A stretch of 64,000 nt of DNA, taken from positions 124,001 through 188,000 of the forward strand of contig JANQEE010000041.1 in NCBI GenBank assembly GCA_028278525.1. The letters run 5' to 3'. Shown here piece after piece: positions 26,480 through 34,074 of the stretch. The notes below the pieces were generated by a model. The model was not told the origin of the DNA. It searched no databases and saw only the letters and a list, made by a program, of their open reading frames with translations. A program made the position numbers and the translations under genes. The stretch comes from Minwuiaceae bacterium (lineage in GTDB: Bacteria > Pseudomonadota > Alphaproteobacteria > Minwuiales > Minwuiaceae). The stretch's first letter is position 1. Each line of letters opens with the position of its first letter.

Positions 26480-27810
26480 TCCTCGATCACCACGTCGAAG
26501 GCGATGGAGATGCGTTTCTCCGCCGACCGGAACGGCACCGTCCGGTGATAGAAATAGGCCGGGAACAGCAGCATTGCCCCTTCCTCCGGCCGGATCGGGC
26601 GCACCATCGGCTCGGCCCGCGTCTGCAATTCGTCGATCGGTCGGCCCAACTCGAACCAGCCGGCATGCGCCGCCGAACCCGTCACTGCCTCGGGCACGCG
26701 CACGTAGTAGACGCCGCTCAAATAGCCGTCCATGTGGATATGCGACATCAGGTTGCCCTGACCGTTCAGCACCACGCCCCACGAAGAAAGCCGCCACCGG
26801 TTCGGCCGCCGCGCATGGAACGGATGGTCGGAGTCCGCGGGCAACGCCTCGATATACTCGCCCACCGCCCGATGCATCATCTCTTCCAAAGCCGCGACCG
26901 GCCCCTTCGGCTCGACCAGCAGTTCGTCGGTGATCTGCAGGCTGTCGTGGTGATAGGTCGGGTCGTCCTTCGGCGGCACCTTCAGCGTCGGATGATCCAG
27001 CACATGGGCCGCCAACGCCGCGTTGAAACCGTCCGGCGGGTCGAACCGCGTGATCCGGACGAGCCTGTCGAAATCCAGCAGATGGGCGAGGGCGGCCCGC
27101 TCGCCCGCCTCGTTCAGCGCCACGCATTTATAGGCCAGGGCTTCCGTATTGCCCGGCCGCGCCGCCAGCCAGTCGTCGCAGGCCGCCACCGCCCCGCGCG
27201 CGTCGCCCTGCTCCAGCAGCGCCGTCAGCAGGTTGTTGTAGACCACCGTCCAGTCGGGACGGATCGCAAGCGCCGCGCGAAACGCCGCGACGGCCTCGTC
27301 GAGCCGCCCGAGCCTTTGTTGCACGATGCCGAGATTGCGGTGGGTCTCGATCGAGCGCGGCGTCAGCTCCAACGCCCGTCGGTACGCCGCGGCGGCTTCC
27401 TCCAGCCGGTCGGACCCGAGCAGCAGGGTGCCGAGATTGTGGTGCGCCTGCGCCATGTCGGGTTTGATCTCGGCAGCGCGGCGGTAAGCCGTCAGCGCCG
27501 CTTCGGTTTGCCCGAGCGCCCGCCGCGCGTTGCCGAGGTTGCAGTAAGCCTCGGCATAGTCCGGCCGCAGCCGCACGGCGTCGCCGTAGAACCCGACCGC
27601 CTCTTCATGATTGCCGAGCCGCAGGGCGATCATCCCGCTGAAGGCGTGCAGGTCCGCCCGCTCCGTTTCGACGGCCAGCATCTGCCGGCAGAGTTGCAGC
27701 GCGGCGGGCAGGCGGTTCGCCCGATAGAGCGCGTCGGCCCGCGCGATCATCGACTCCAGGCCGTTCCGTCCCGCCGTCTTCCGTTGCCGGCGCCGTTCCT
27801 TCCGGTTCAC
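26476..27810 (-). CDS. TPR-repeat protein fused to a 2-oxoglutarate/Fe(II) oxygenase domain
   Basis: 444 residues. From about 20 to 235 there are about six tetratricopeptide repeats (for example YAEAYCNLGNARRALGQTEAAL and MAQAHHNLGTLLLGSDRLEEA). The C-terminal 180 residues form an oxygenase of the putative 2OG-Fe(II) type: His359-x-Asp361 (SHIHMDGYLSGVYYV) and His422 (FYHRTVPF) as iron ligands, and Arg433 (EKRISIAFDV) for 2-oxoglutarate. TPRs would bind a protein partner or substrate for hydroxylation. It is tail to tail with soxG, sharing 4 bases. The substrate is unknown; it is the sole gene of its transcript. Confidence 0.88.
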   Translation of the reverse strand: MNRKERRRQRKTAGRNGLESMIARADALYRANRLPAALQLCRQMLAVETERADLHAFSGMIALRLGNHEEAVGFYGDAVRLRPDYAEAYCNLGNARRALGQTEAALTAYRRAAEIKPDMAQAHHNLGTLLLGSDRLEEAAAAYRRALELTPRSIETHRNLGIVQQRLGRLDEAVAAFRAALAIRPDWTVVYNNLLTALLEQGDARGAVAACDDWLAARPGNTEALAYKCVALNEAGERAALAHLLDFDRLVRITRFDPPDGFNAALAAHVLDHPTLKVPPKDDPTYHHDSLQITDELLVEPKGPVAALEEMMHRAVGEYIEALPADSDHPFHARRPNRWRLSSWGVVLNGQGNLMSHIHMDGYLSGVYYVRVPEAVTGSAAHAGWFELGRPIDELQTRAEPMVRPIRPEEGAMLLFPAYFYHRTVPFRSAEKRISIAFDVVIED

Positions 27811-27874
27811 CCTTTGCAGTCCGCCTGGCGATTGATCCCGCGCAAAGGTAGGCCACGGCGGTTAGAGCCCCAAA

Positions 27875-28465
27875 TCAACGATCCTTGATCGGCCGTAGTT
27901 GCTCCGCCACTGCCGCGCGGCAGGCCGCCAGCATCGCACGGGAGAGGTCCTCGTCCGCCACCCCGCGCGCCAGTACCAGGCCGCCGACGCAGAGCGCGAG
28001 GCTGGCGAGCGCCCGGGGGTCCGGGTCCGCCGGGCGGTCCAGCCCGCGGGCGAATTCGGTCGTCAGGTCGCGCACCTTGTCCGCGTAGGCCGCGCGCACC
28101 GCCGGGCCCGCGCGGGCGATGTCGACGGAAAGCGACGCCATCGCGCAGCCCTGGCCGACCCGCTTGCGGTTGGCCGGGTCCAGATAGCCGGCGACGACGT
28201 CCAGCGCTTCGCTGGTCAGTGTCTCCCGGTCCGTGCCGCGGCGCGCCTTCATGCGTTTGTTGAAGTCGTGTTCGCCCCGCATCACCTCCGCGAACAGGTG
28301 CCGCTTCGACCGGAAGTAGCCGTAGAAGCCGCCGCGCGTCAGGTTCGCCGCGGCCATGATGCCGTCGATGCCGACCCCGTCGTAGCCGAGCCGCCGGAAC
28401 AGCCGCCCCGCATGCAGGACGATCTTCTCCCGGGTCTTCTGCTTGTGTTCCGGCCTATACCGCAT
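27875..28465 (-). CDS. TetR-family transcriptional regulator
   Basis: The 196-residue protein has the N-terminal TetR helix-turn-helix (KTREKIVLHAGRLFRRLGYDGVGIDGIMAAANLTRGGFYGYFRSKRHLFAEVM) followed by an all-helical ligand domain with VGQGCAMASLSVDIARAGPAVR, typical of the group annotated near glutathione transferases and oxidoreductases. GAGG 6 bases before the ATG at 28463-28465 favours this start over the ATG 15 bases upstream. It is divergent from the glutathione-transferase-like gene, and an 18-bp palindrome lies between them, so it likely represses both. Confidence 0.92.
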   Translation of the reverse strand: MRYRPEHKQKTREKIVLHAGRLFRRLGYDGVGIDGIMAAANLTRGGFYGYFRSKRHLFAEVMRGEHDFNKRMKARRGTDRETLTSEALDVVAGYLDPANRKRVGQGCAMASLSVDIARAGPAVRAAYADKVRDLTTEFARGLDRPADPDPRALASLALCVGGLVLARGVADEDLSRAMLAACRAAVAEQLRPIKDR

Positions 28466-28485
28466 TCCCGCCCTCGTCATGGCTA

Positions 28486-28528
28486 TTGCATGTCAGTTAT
28501 CATCTTATTAGCATGTCGAATAACATGC
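28486..28528 (+). promoter_or_regulatory. Likely promoter and TetR operator in the divergent gap
   Basis: On the plus strand TTGCAT (28486-28491) and TAGCAT (28509-28514), 17 bases apart, could be the promoter of the transferase gene. A perfect palindrome GCATGTCGAATAACATGC (28511-28528) overlaps the -10 hexamer, and a second half-site GCATGTC lies at 28488-28494. This is where a TetR repressor would bind. Confidence 0.55.
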
Positions 28529-28544
28529 AAAAGGGGAGGCGGCA

Positions 28545-29312
28545 ATGAACGACACGGCGGTGGAACTGATCCAGTTCCGAATGTCGCATTTCAACGAAAA
28601 GGCCCGCTGGGCGCTGGATATCAAGCAGGTGCCGCATACTCGCCGCACGCTCCTGCCAGGCCCGCATCGCTTCATGGTCAAGCGCCTGACCGGCCAGACC
28701 AAGACGCCGGTCGTCCGGTTCGGCGACACGGCCGTGCACGGTTCAGCCAAAATCATCGATGAATTGGAGCGGCGGTTCCCGACCCCGCCGCTCTATCCGG
28801 AAGACGACGCCGACCGCGCCCGCGCGCTCGAGATCCAGGACTGGCTGGACGGCGACATCGGCCCCCGCATCAGGCGAGCGGCGCTTGCGGCGATTGTCGA
28901 CGATGCCGGCCAGATCTCGCGGACCTTCGCCGCCGACCGCTCCCTGGCGGTGCGCGGCCTCTACCGCGTCACCATTCCCATTGCCCGCGGCATGATCAAG
29001 AAAGGCAATGGCATCACCGGTGCCGCCTCCATTGAAGACGGCTATGCCGCCGCGGCCGAAGCGCTCGACTTCGTCGTCTCGCAGTCCGGCGACAGCGGCT
29101 ATTTGATCGGCGGTCGTTTTTCGGTCGCCGATCTCACGGCTGCGGCCCTGCTCGCGCCCGCCGCCAACCCGCCGGACTCGCCGATGACCCGACCGACCCC
29201 GCTGTCCGCGTCGGTCGCGGCCTGGCTGGACCGCTGGAAGGATCATCCCGGCACCGCCTGGGTGCACCGCCAGTATCGGCAACACCGGCCCCCGTCGGCG
29301 CAATTGCACTAG
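28545..29312 (+). CDS. Glutathione S-transferase family protein
   Basis: 255 residues. The N-terminal thioredoxin-like domain reads VELIQFRMSHFNEKARWALDIKQVPHTRRTLLPGPHRF, with Ser near the glutathione site, and TKTPVVRFGDTAVHGSAKIIDELERRFP (cis-Pro and the Ser that binds the gamma-glutamyl group). The C-terminal helical domain ends SGYLIGGRFSVADLTAAALLAPAANPPDSP, with the N-capping (F)SVAD motif. It would conjugate glutathione to electrophiles or use it in dehalogenation or isomerisation. It has GGGGAGG before the ATG and is under the divergent TetR gene. Confidence 0.9.
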   Translation: MNDTAVELIQFRMSHFNEKARWALDIKQVPHTRRTLLPGPHRFMVKRLTGQTKTPVVRFGDTAVHGSAKIIDELERRFPTPPLYPEDDADRARALEIQDWLDGDIGPRIRRAALAAIVDDAGQISRTFAADRSLAVRGLYRVTIPIARGMIKKGNGITGAASIEDGYAAAAEALDFVVSQSGDSGYLIGGRFSVADLTAAALLAPAANPPDSPMTRPTPLSASVAAWLDRWKDHPGTAWVHRQYRQHRPPSAQLH

Positions 29313-29347
29313 CCGAGGCCGCTGAAAAGAACCAGCGTTCGCTGCGG

Positions 29348-29497
29348 GATGCTTCGAGACGCCTGCTGCGCAGGCTCCTCAGCATGAGGCTTTTATCGAT
29401 ACAAGCACTAGCCTCATCCTGAGGAGGCCCGAAGGGCCGTCTCGAAGCCTCATCCTGAGGAGGCCCAAAGGGCCGTCTCGAAGGATGGGCAAACGCT
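29348..29497. repeat. Extragenic palindromic repeat (CTTCGAGAC...CCTCAGGATGAGG family), copy 2, with a tandem arm
   Basis: Arm GCTTCGAGACGCCTGCTGCGCAGGCTCCTCAGCATGAGG-type sequence (29348-29384) faces two tandem copies of the opposite arm, 29412-29447 and 29448-29483, which differ at one base. The internal mini-hairpin sequence differs from copy 1 (GCCTGCTGCGCAGGC and GGCCCGAAGGGCC) yet stays self-complementary. It ends with GGATGGGCAAACGCTCCAA, the reverse of the flank at copy 1. Confidence 0.85.
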
Positions 29498-29551
29498 CCA
29501 ATCCACCACAATCTGCTAGCCGAGTCCGCCGGCCGCGGTCTACCGTGCGGC

Positions 29552-30910
29552 ATGGCCGACAAGACCTTGAACACCGCACCCGCCCGCCTGGACAAAGCGT
29601 TCGAGACCGAGGAACTCGACGGGCTTCGTCTTGCCACCGAGGGCCGGGCGATATCGCTCACCGTCATCGCCGTCCTGCTCGCCTTCCTCATTCCCTGGCC
29701 GGGCGTGGTCTACGTCTGGCTTCAACTCGCCTTGTTCATGGCCATCGCCATCGCTCATTACATGGTGCGGCGGCGCGGGCACGGCCGTGTCTGGGCCGGC
29801 TACCTGTTCATCGGCCTCGATTTCTGTCTGCTGACCTACACCTTGCTGTCGCCCAATCCGCTTCTGGAAGACAGGTGGCCGCCGCAGATGGAACTCCGCA
29901 ACGGCGTCGTCGTTTATTACTTCCTGTTGGTCGCGGCCGTGTCTTTCAGCTACACGCCGCGCCTGATGGTCTGGGCGGGGATCGCCGCGGCGGGTGCCTG
30001 GAGTATCGGTGTCGGCTGGATCGTCGCCATGCCCGCCACGGTAACGCCGTTCCATGAGATCGAAAACGCGACGGACGCGGCGCTCCTGGCCCAGCATCTG
30101 GCACCGACCTTCGTCGACACCAGCGTCTGGATTCAGGACGTGGTCCTTATCCTGCTGGTGGCCGGCACGCTGGCGGGCGTCGTCGCCCGCTCGCGCCAGT
30201 TGGTGATCCGCCAGACCGAAGCCGCGCGGGAGCGGACAAACCTCGCTCGCTACTTTCCGCCAACCATCGTCGACCGCCTGGCCCAGCTTGACCAGCCGCT
30301 GGAGACCGTGCGCGCCCAGCCGATCGCGGTCATGTTCGTCGACATCGTCGGCTTTACCCGAATGGTGCAGCGCTCTGACCCGCAGGACGTGATCGCGCTG
30401 CTCCGGGAATATCACGCCTGGGTCGAACGCGCGGTGTTCGACAACGGCGGCACGCTCGACAAGTATCTGGGCGATGGCGTGATGGCGACCTTCGGCACGC
30501 CGGACCGGGGTGAGCGGGACGCCGCGAACGCCCTCGGCTGCGCCCATGCGATGTTGCGGGCGGCCGACGACTGGAACGCGACCCGCCGCCGCAATGGCCT
30601 CGACGCGATCCCGGTCTCGATCGGCATCCACTACGGCGACGTCGTCCTCGGCGATATCGGCTCCGAACGCCGCCTGGAATTCGCCGTCCTCGGCGACGTC
30701 GTCAATGTGGCCAGCAGACTGGAGGAACTGACCCGTGCCCTCGGCTGCACCGTCGTGGTCAGCGACGCCCTCGTCACGGCCGCCCGACGCGAAGCGCCGG
30801 CCGAGTCCGAAAACCTGCTGGCCGGCTTCGCCGACCATGGCCCCCATCCCCTGCGGGGTCGCGACGAGGAAGTGCCGATCTGGACGCTGCGGGCCCAGCT
30901 CGCGGAGTGA
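29552..30910 (+). CDS. Membrane-bound class III adenylate/guanylate cyclase
   Basis: 452 residues. Six hydrophobic segments in about the first 215 residues (for example ISLTVIAVLLAFLIPWPGVVYVWLQLALFM) form a membrane domain. A short linker (ARERTNLARYFPPTIVDRL) leads to the catalytic domain: IAVMFVDIVGFTRMVQRSDPQDVIALLREYHAWVERAVFDNGGTLDKYLGDGVMATFG with the metal-binding Asp residues, and GDVVLGDIGSERRLEFAVLGDVVNVASRLEELTR with the transition-state Asn/Arg. It makes a cyclic nucleotide, most likely cAMP, in the cytoplasm. The RYFPP linker is common in alphaproteobacterial cyclases. It has no adjacent effector. Confidence 0.92.
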   Translation: MADKTLNTAPARLDKAFETEELDGLRLATEGRAISLTVIAVLLAFLIPWPGVVYVWLQLALFMAIAIAHYMVRRRGHGRVWAGYLFIGLDFCLLTYTLLSPNPLLEDRWPPQMELRNGVVVYYFLLVAAVSFSYTPRLMVWAGIAAAGAWSIGVGWIVAMPATVTPFHEIENATDAALLAQHLAPTFVDTSVWIQDVVLILLVAGTLAGVVARSRQLVIRQTEAARERTNLARYFPPTIVDRLAQLDQPLETVRAQPIAVMFVDIVGFTRMVQRSDPQDVIALLREYHAWVERAVFDNGGTLDKYLGDGVMATFGTPDRGERDAANALGCAHAMLRAADDWNATRRRNGLDAIPVSIGIHYGDVVLGDIGSERRLEFAVLGDVVNVASRLEELTRALGCTVVVSDALVTAARREAPAESENLLAGFADHGPHPLRGRDEEVPIWTLRAQLAE

Positions 30911-30956
30911 CCGGTTTCGTCGGTTCTCGTGTGGGTGTCCGATTCCGGTGAGGGTG

Positions 30957-31754
30957 TCAACTCAACAGGTCAATTTTGTACAGCCCACTGGGGATGTACG
31001 TTTCCAGCAATTCGTCAATTGCCTCTTTGATGGCCCGGCGACTTGCGGGATCGATCTGTTGCAACGAAGGCAACAACTTGATTCTAGGCAGTGGTTGGTG
31101 CTCGTTGACGAGTGTGCCGGCGATCGGTTTCAGCGTCTTGGCGTCAAGCAGATCCATTTGCACTGCCACGTACGCGTCCAGCGAGCGACGGTACAGGAGT
31201 CCGAAACCCCAATCGCCATAGCTGGCGCAGGCATCTTTCTCGGGGCATAGAGAGGTGTTGAAGGCAGGATAAACGACTAGAACCGCGTCCAGTTCTTTGC
31301 CTTCCACGACCGGTCGAAGATACTTTTCCAACCGTGCATAGGCGTAGAGAGCGTATGTCGCGAACAACCCGCCGCCGTCGTTATCGTCTTTGTACGTTTC
31401 CCATATGTTTTTGGCGTCGTACTCCAAAGGAACCACAGAAATCTTCGGATAGTTCGCCAGGGTCTCGCGCAATACGGCTTCCGTTCGGCTTTGGATCTCC
31501 CATTCGTCTGCCTCGTATACGAAATGCTCGTTCATGAAAATAATGGGACCAGACGCCTGTGTTGCATCCAGGTTGTTTTGAACGAGCGAGACTATGCCGA
31601 TCGTGTTCAGGTCTGAAGCCACACCGGCGTTGATCGTCGGCGGCGGTGGATTGTTGCATGCCGCCAGTGCCAGAAGAACAAAGCCGGAAACGGCCATCAG
31701 TCCACGCCGAAAGTATCCGGTCTCGACATTGGATAAGGCGTCCGCTAATTGCAC
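30957..31754 (-). CDS. Unknown lipoprotein (265 aa)
   Basis: A lipobox LLALAAC is near residue 33, so the mature protein starts at Cys and is anchored to a membrane. If translation begins at the internal Met (LMAVSGFVLLALAAC) the signal peptide has normal length. The mature part has no domain that could be named; it includes NEHFVYEADEWEIQSRTEAVLRETLANYP and DACASYGDWGFGLLYRRSLDAYVAVQMDLLDAKTLKPI, with a probable Cys pair (LCPEKDAC). It overlaps the preceding lipoprotein gene by 10 bases, so the two are translationally coupled and may act together in the envelope. Confidence 0.75.
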   Translation of the reverse strand: MQLADALSNVETGYFRRGLMAVSGFVLLALAACNNPPPPTINAGVASDLNTIGIVSLVQNNLDATQASGPIIFMNEHFVYEADEWEIQSRTEAVLRETLANYPKISVVPLEYDAKNIWETYKDDNDGGGLFATYALYAYARLEKYLRPVVEGKELDAVLVVYPAFNTSLCPEKDACASYGDWGFGLLYRRSLDAYVAVQMDLLDAKTLKPIAGTLVNEHQPLPRIKLLPSLQQIDPASRRAIKEAIDELLETYIPSGLYKIDLLS

Positions 31755-32185
31755 TGGACTACTCCGCTGATACCAGCCCTGTTTTGGTTTGAAGTGAGCG
31801 GCACGAATATGTTCCCGGCAGGCGCCAGATAAGTATAGGCCTCTGGCTGGCTAATCCTTTTCCAGTCGGAGACCTCGTAGCCTGTGTCACCGCAAAGTTC
31901 TGCGGCCCGTTGTTCGATGAATGCCTTTTGGGCGTCGATGGTCGTTGCGGGTGTCCCAAGGAACTTCACAATGTGCTTTTTGGGCCCAATCTGCTGGTCC
32001 TTGTAACCGTAGCCGGCCATCGCACTGTATTCCCGATAACTTGCCGGCATTGTGCCGCAGGCACTCACAATGAATGTGGCGGCTGCCACGCAGAAGAACT
32101 TTGACGCGGATTTTCGTAGCACAGCGATGACTCCCGGAGTGCGGTGTCGAATGTCTTTTCTGGGGTTGAGAGTGAGCAAGATCAC
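31745..32185 (-). CDS. CC0125/CC1285-type small lipoprotein
   Basis: A signal with lipobox FIVSACG puts the lipidated Cys at about residue 43, or nearer the start if translation begins at the internal VLRKSASKF. The mature part resembles the family seen in Caulobacter (GYGYKDQQIGPKKHIVKFLGTPATTIDAQKAFIEQRAAELCGDTGY), a small domain whose Ala-rich helix (RAAELC) and beta strands repeat across members. Function is unknown; family members are alphaproteobacterial envelope proteins. First gene of a two-lipoprotein operon. Confidence 0.8.
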   Translation of the reverse strand: MILLTLNPRKDIRHRTPGVIAVLRKSASKFFCVAAATFIVSACGTMPASYREYSAMAGYGYKDQQIGPKKHIVKFLGTPATTIDAQKAFIEQRAAELCGDTGYEVSDWKRISQPEAYTYLAPAGNIFVPLTSNQNRAGISGVVQCN

Positions 32186-32456
32186 TGTCGCAATGGTAGA
32201 GGGCGTCTGGTTCGGGGGTCAAGTCGTTGGAGCTTACCTGCATGGTCTGACTCGACTGACGCAGCGAGAAACACATTGCTGCACTCTTGATCCGAACAAC
32301 TGACAGAAGCTGTTCCGTCGATGAGCGGAATAGCGTGCCTACGGCCGCCCTGTTGCAGGCGATTAACAGAATATTAATGCGGGAAGACTACCCCAAAGCT
32401 CAGATCTTTGACTGTCGGCGGCCGCCCTGTCGGGGCCGGGGGGCCGCCCCCAAGAA

Positions 32457-33815
32457 TTGGGCTATAGCGTGCCAAGAATTGTCCGCTGGCTATCGATTGG
32501 CACCGTTTTGGTGTCGTTGTCCGCACCCCTGGCGGCGCAGGATGCCGGCCACGACCTTGCGCTGGGTCCCGACCCGCTCGCGGGATTCGGTCGCATCAGC
32601 CTGCATCGGCTAGACGGCGCGACGACGTCGCTGCCGGGCTCGCCGGACGGCGCTGCTCTGGCCGGCCGCCTGCACTGGGGCACCGCGGCGGCTGCCTTGG
32701 ACAAGAGGGCCGACCCGACGCTGGAGCGCTTGCTCGACCTCGACAAATCCGAATCTGACATGGCTTCGAACGGCGGCTTCGCCGACATCGATTTGGGCCA
32801 GGCCGGCGGCGTTCTGCTTGGCTTCGTTGAGAACCGCTGGACCGAACAGCACGGCATGGAAGCCGCCCGCGAGACGGTCTTGAGCGGCGGCGCCGATCTT
32901 CGATTCCATCTCGGCGGCGCTCTGGTGGAGGTCGACAGCGAGTTGTCGTTCTACAATGCCGACCGTGGCGGCGAGGCGGAGAGCATGGACGTCGCCGCGT
33001 CGAACCTCGGCTATGCTCTCAAACTCGAAAGCCTGCGGGCCGGGAGTACGGTCGGCTACGGCCTGTTGTTCGAATACTACGGTGCCGGCTTTCGGCCGCA
33101 TGGCCGCAAGGTCGATCCCGATCAAATGCGGCTCCGGGTCGACGGCTCCTGGCAAACCGTTGGCGGTCTTGTCCTTTCCGGATATGCCGGCCGCGCCATC
33201 GCCGATTTTGGCGCCGATACGCCAACCGAGAAATGGCTTGGTGGCCTGACGTTCGGGCGAAAAGTCGATCTCCCGTTCCTGCGCGGGTTGGATTTGAGCA
33301 TGGGCCTGGATATGGAACGCCACCGCCGTGAGGGCGAGGGCGCGGCATCGCTTCGCCGTGGTGTCCGGATCGGGTTGACAGCGCCGCTGGCAGCCGGGAT
33401 TCGCGGGTATATCAAGCTCAACGCCAAACAGTTCGACGAAATTTCAGACGACGCCGACAAGACGGAAACCGGCCTCGACGCCGGTTTCGGCCGCGACATT
33501 CGCCTGTTCGGGTTCGGCGGCCGTGCCTCGGCCGGTCTTATCGTTCGCTCCACGGCCAAGGACGACGGCACGGTGCTGGAGCAGGGCGCGCGGGCCGAAG
33601 CGTCGCTCGGCCGCGGCGGCGGCCGTCTCGGTCTGCGCGGCAGCCTGCTCAGCCGGTCCGCCGAAGACCACAGGCTCGGCCGCAAGCTGGCTGTTCGCTG
33701 GTCGCGTCATGTCGGCGACTACAGCGTGGGGGTGGAGGTGGAACATCGCCAGAGCGTCGGCGACGACGACGAAGCCGCCTATCTCGCCGGTCTGTTCGTC
33801 ACCGGGACGTTCTAG
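32457..33815 (+). CDS. Outer-membrane beta-barrel-like protein
   Basis: About 452 residues with a Sec signal (VRWLSIGTVLVSLSAPLAAQ). After a short periplasmic stretch it alternates polar and aromatic or Gly residues in strands of about 9-11 residues (for example AGSTVGYGLLFEYYGAGF, GLVLSGYAGRAIADFG, GIRGYIKLNAKQFDE, YSVGVEVEHRQSVGDD) and ends AYLAGLFVTGTF, with the C-terminal Phe used by the BAM machinery. No named family is recognised. The first codon is uncertain: TTG at 32457 or GTG at 32469. It stands alone, converging on opgH across a palindromic repeat. Confidence 0.7.
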   Translation: MGYSVPRIVRWLSIGTVLVSLSAPLAAQDAGHDLALGPDPLAGFGRISLHRLDGATTSLPGSPDGAALAGRLHWGTAAAALDKRADPTLERLLDLDKSESDMASNGGFADIDLGQAGGVLLGFVENRWTEQHGMEAARETVLSGGADLRFHLGGALVEVDSELSFYNADRGGEAESMDVAASNLGYALKLESLRAGSTVGYGLLFEYYGAGFRPHGRKVDPDQMRLRVDGSWQTVGGLVLSGYAGRAIADFGADTPTEKWLGGLTFGRKVDLPFLRGLDLSMGLDMERHRREGEGAASLRRGVRIGLTAPLAAGIRGYIKLNAKQFDEISDDADKTETGLDAGFGRDIRLFGFGGRASAGLIVRSTAKDDGTVLEQGARAEASLGRGGGRLGLRGSLLSRSAEDHRLGRKLAVRWSRHVGDYSVGVEVEHRQSVGDDDEAAYLAGLFVTGTF

Positions 33816-33888
33816 ATGTGAGCTTTCAACAGCTTGTCCACTCGGCCCCGGCCGGGGAAGCTGAAGCTGTTGAAAAAGGCGCCTGAGG

Positions 33889-34048
33889 GTTTGCCCACCC
33901 TTCGAGACGGCCCTGCGGGCTTCCTCAGGATGAGGCTTCGAGACGCGTTCCTTCGGTCCGCTCCTCGGGATGAGGTCGTCGTGTTTTAGATAAGTTAGTC
34001 CTCATGCTGAGGAGCCTGCAGAGCAGGCGTCTCGAAGCATCCAGGCCA
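33889..34048. repeat. Extragenic palindromic repeat (CTTCGAGAC...CCTCAGGATGAGG family), copy 3
   Basis: GTTTGCCCACCCTTCGAGACGG starts a chain of three arms with GGCCCTGCGGGCT, CGTTCCTTCGGTCCG and GCCTGCAGAGCAGGC mini-hairpins, ending CGTCTCGAAGCATCCAGGCC as in copy 1. The central GTCGTCGTGTT/TAGTCCTCATGCTGAGGAG block also matches copy 1. It lies between the convergent barrel gene and opgH. Confidence 0.85.
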
Positions 34049-34074
34049 CAAAACGGTGCCCTTTTCAGCAGTTG

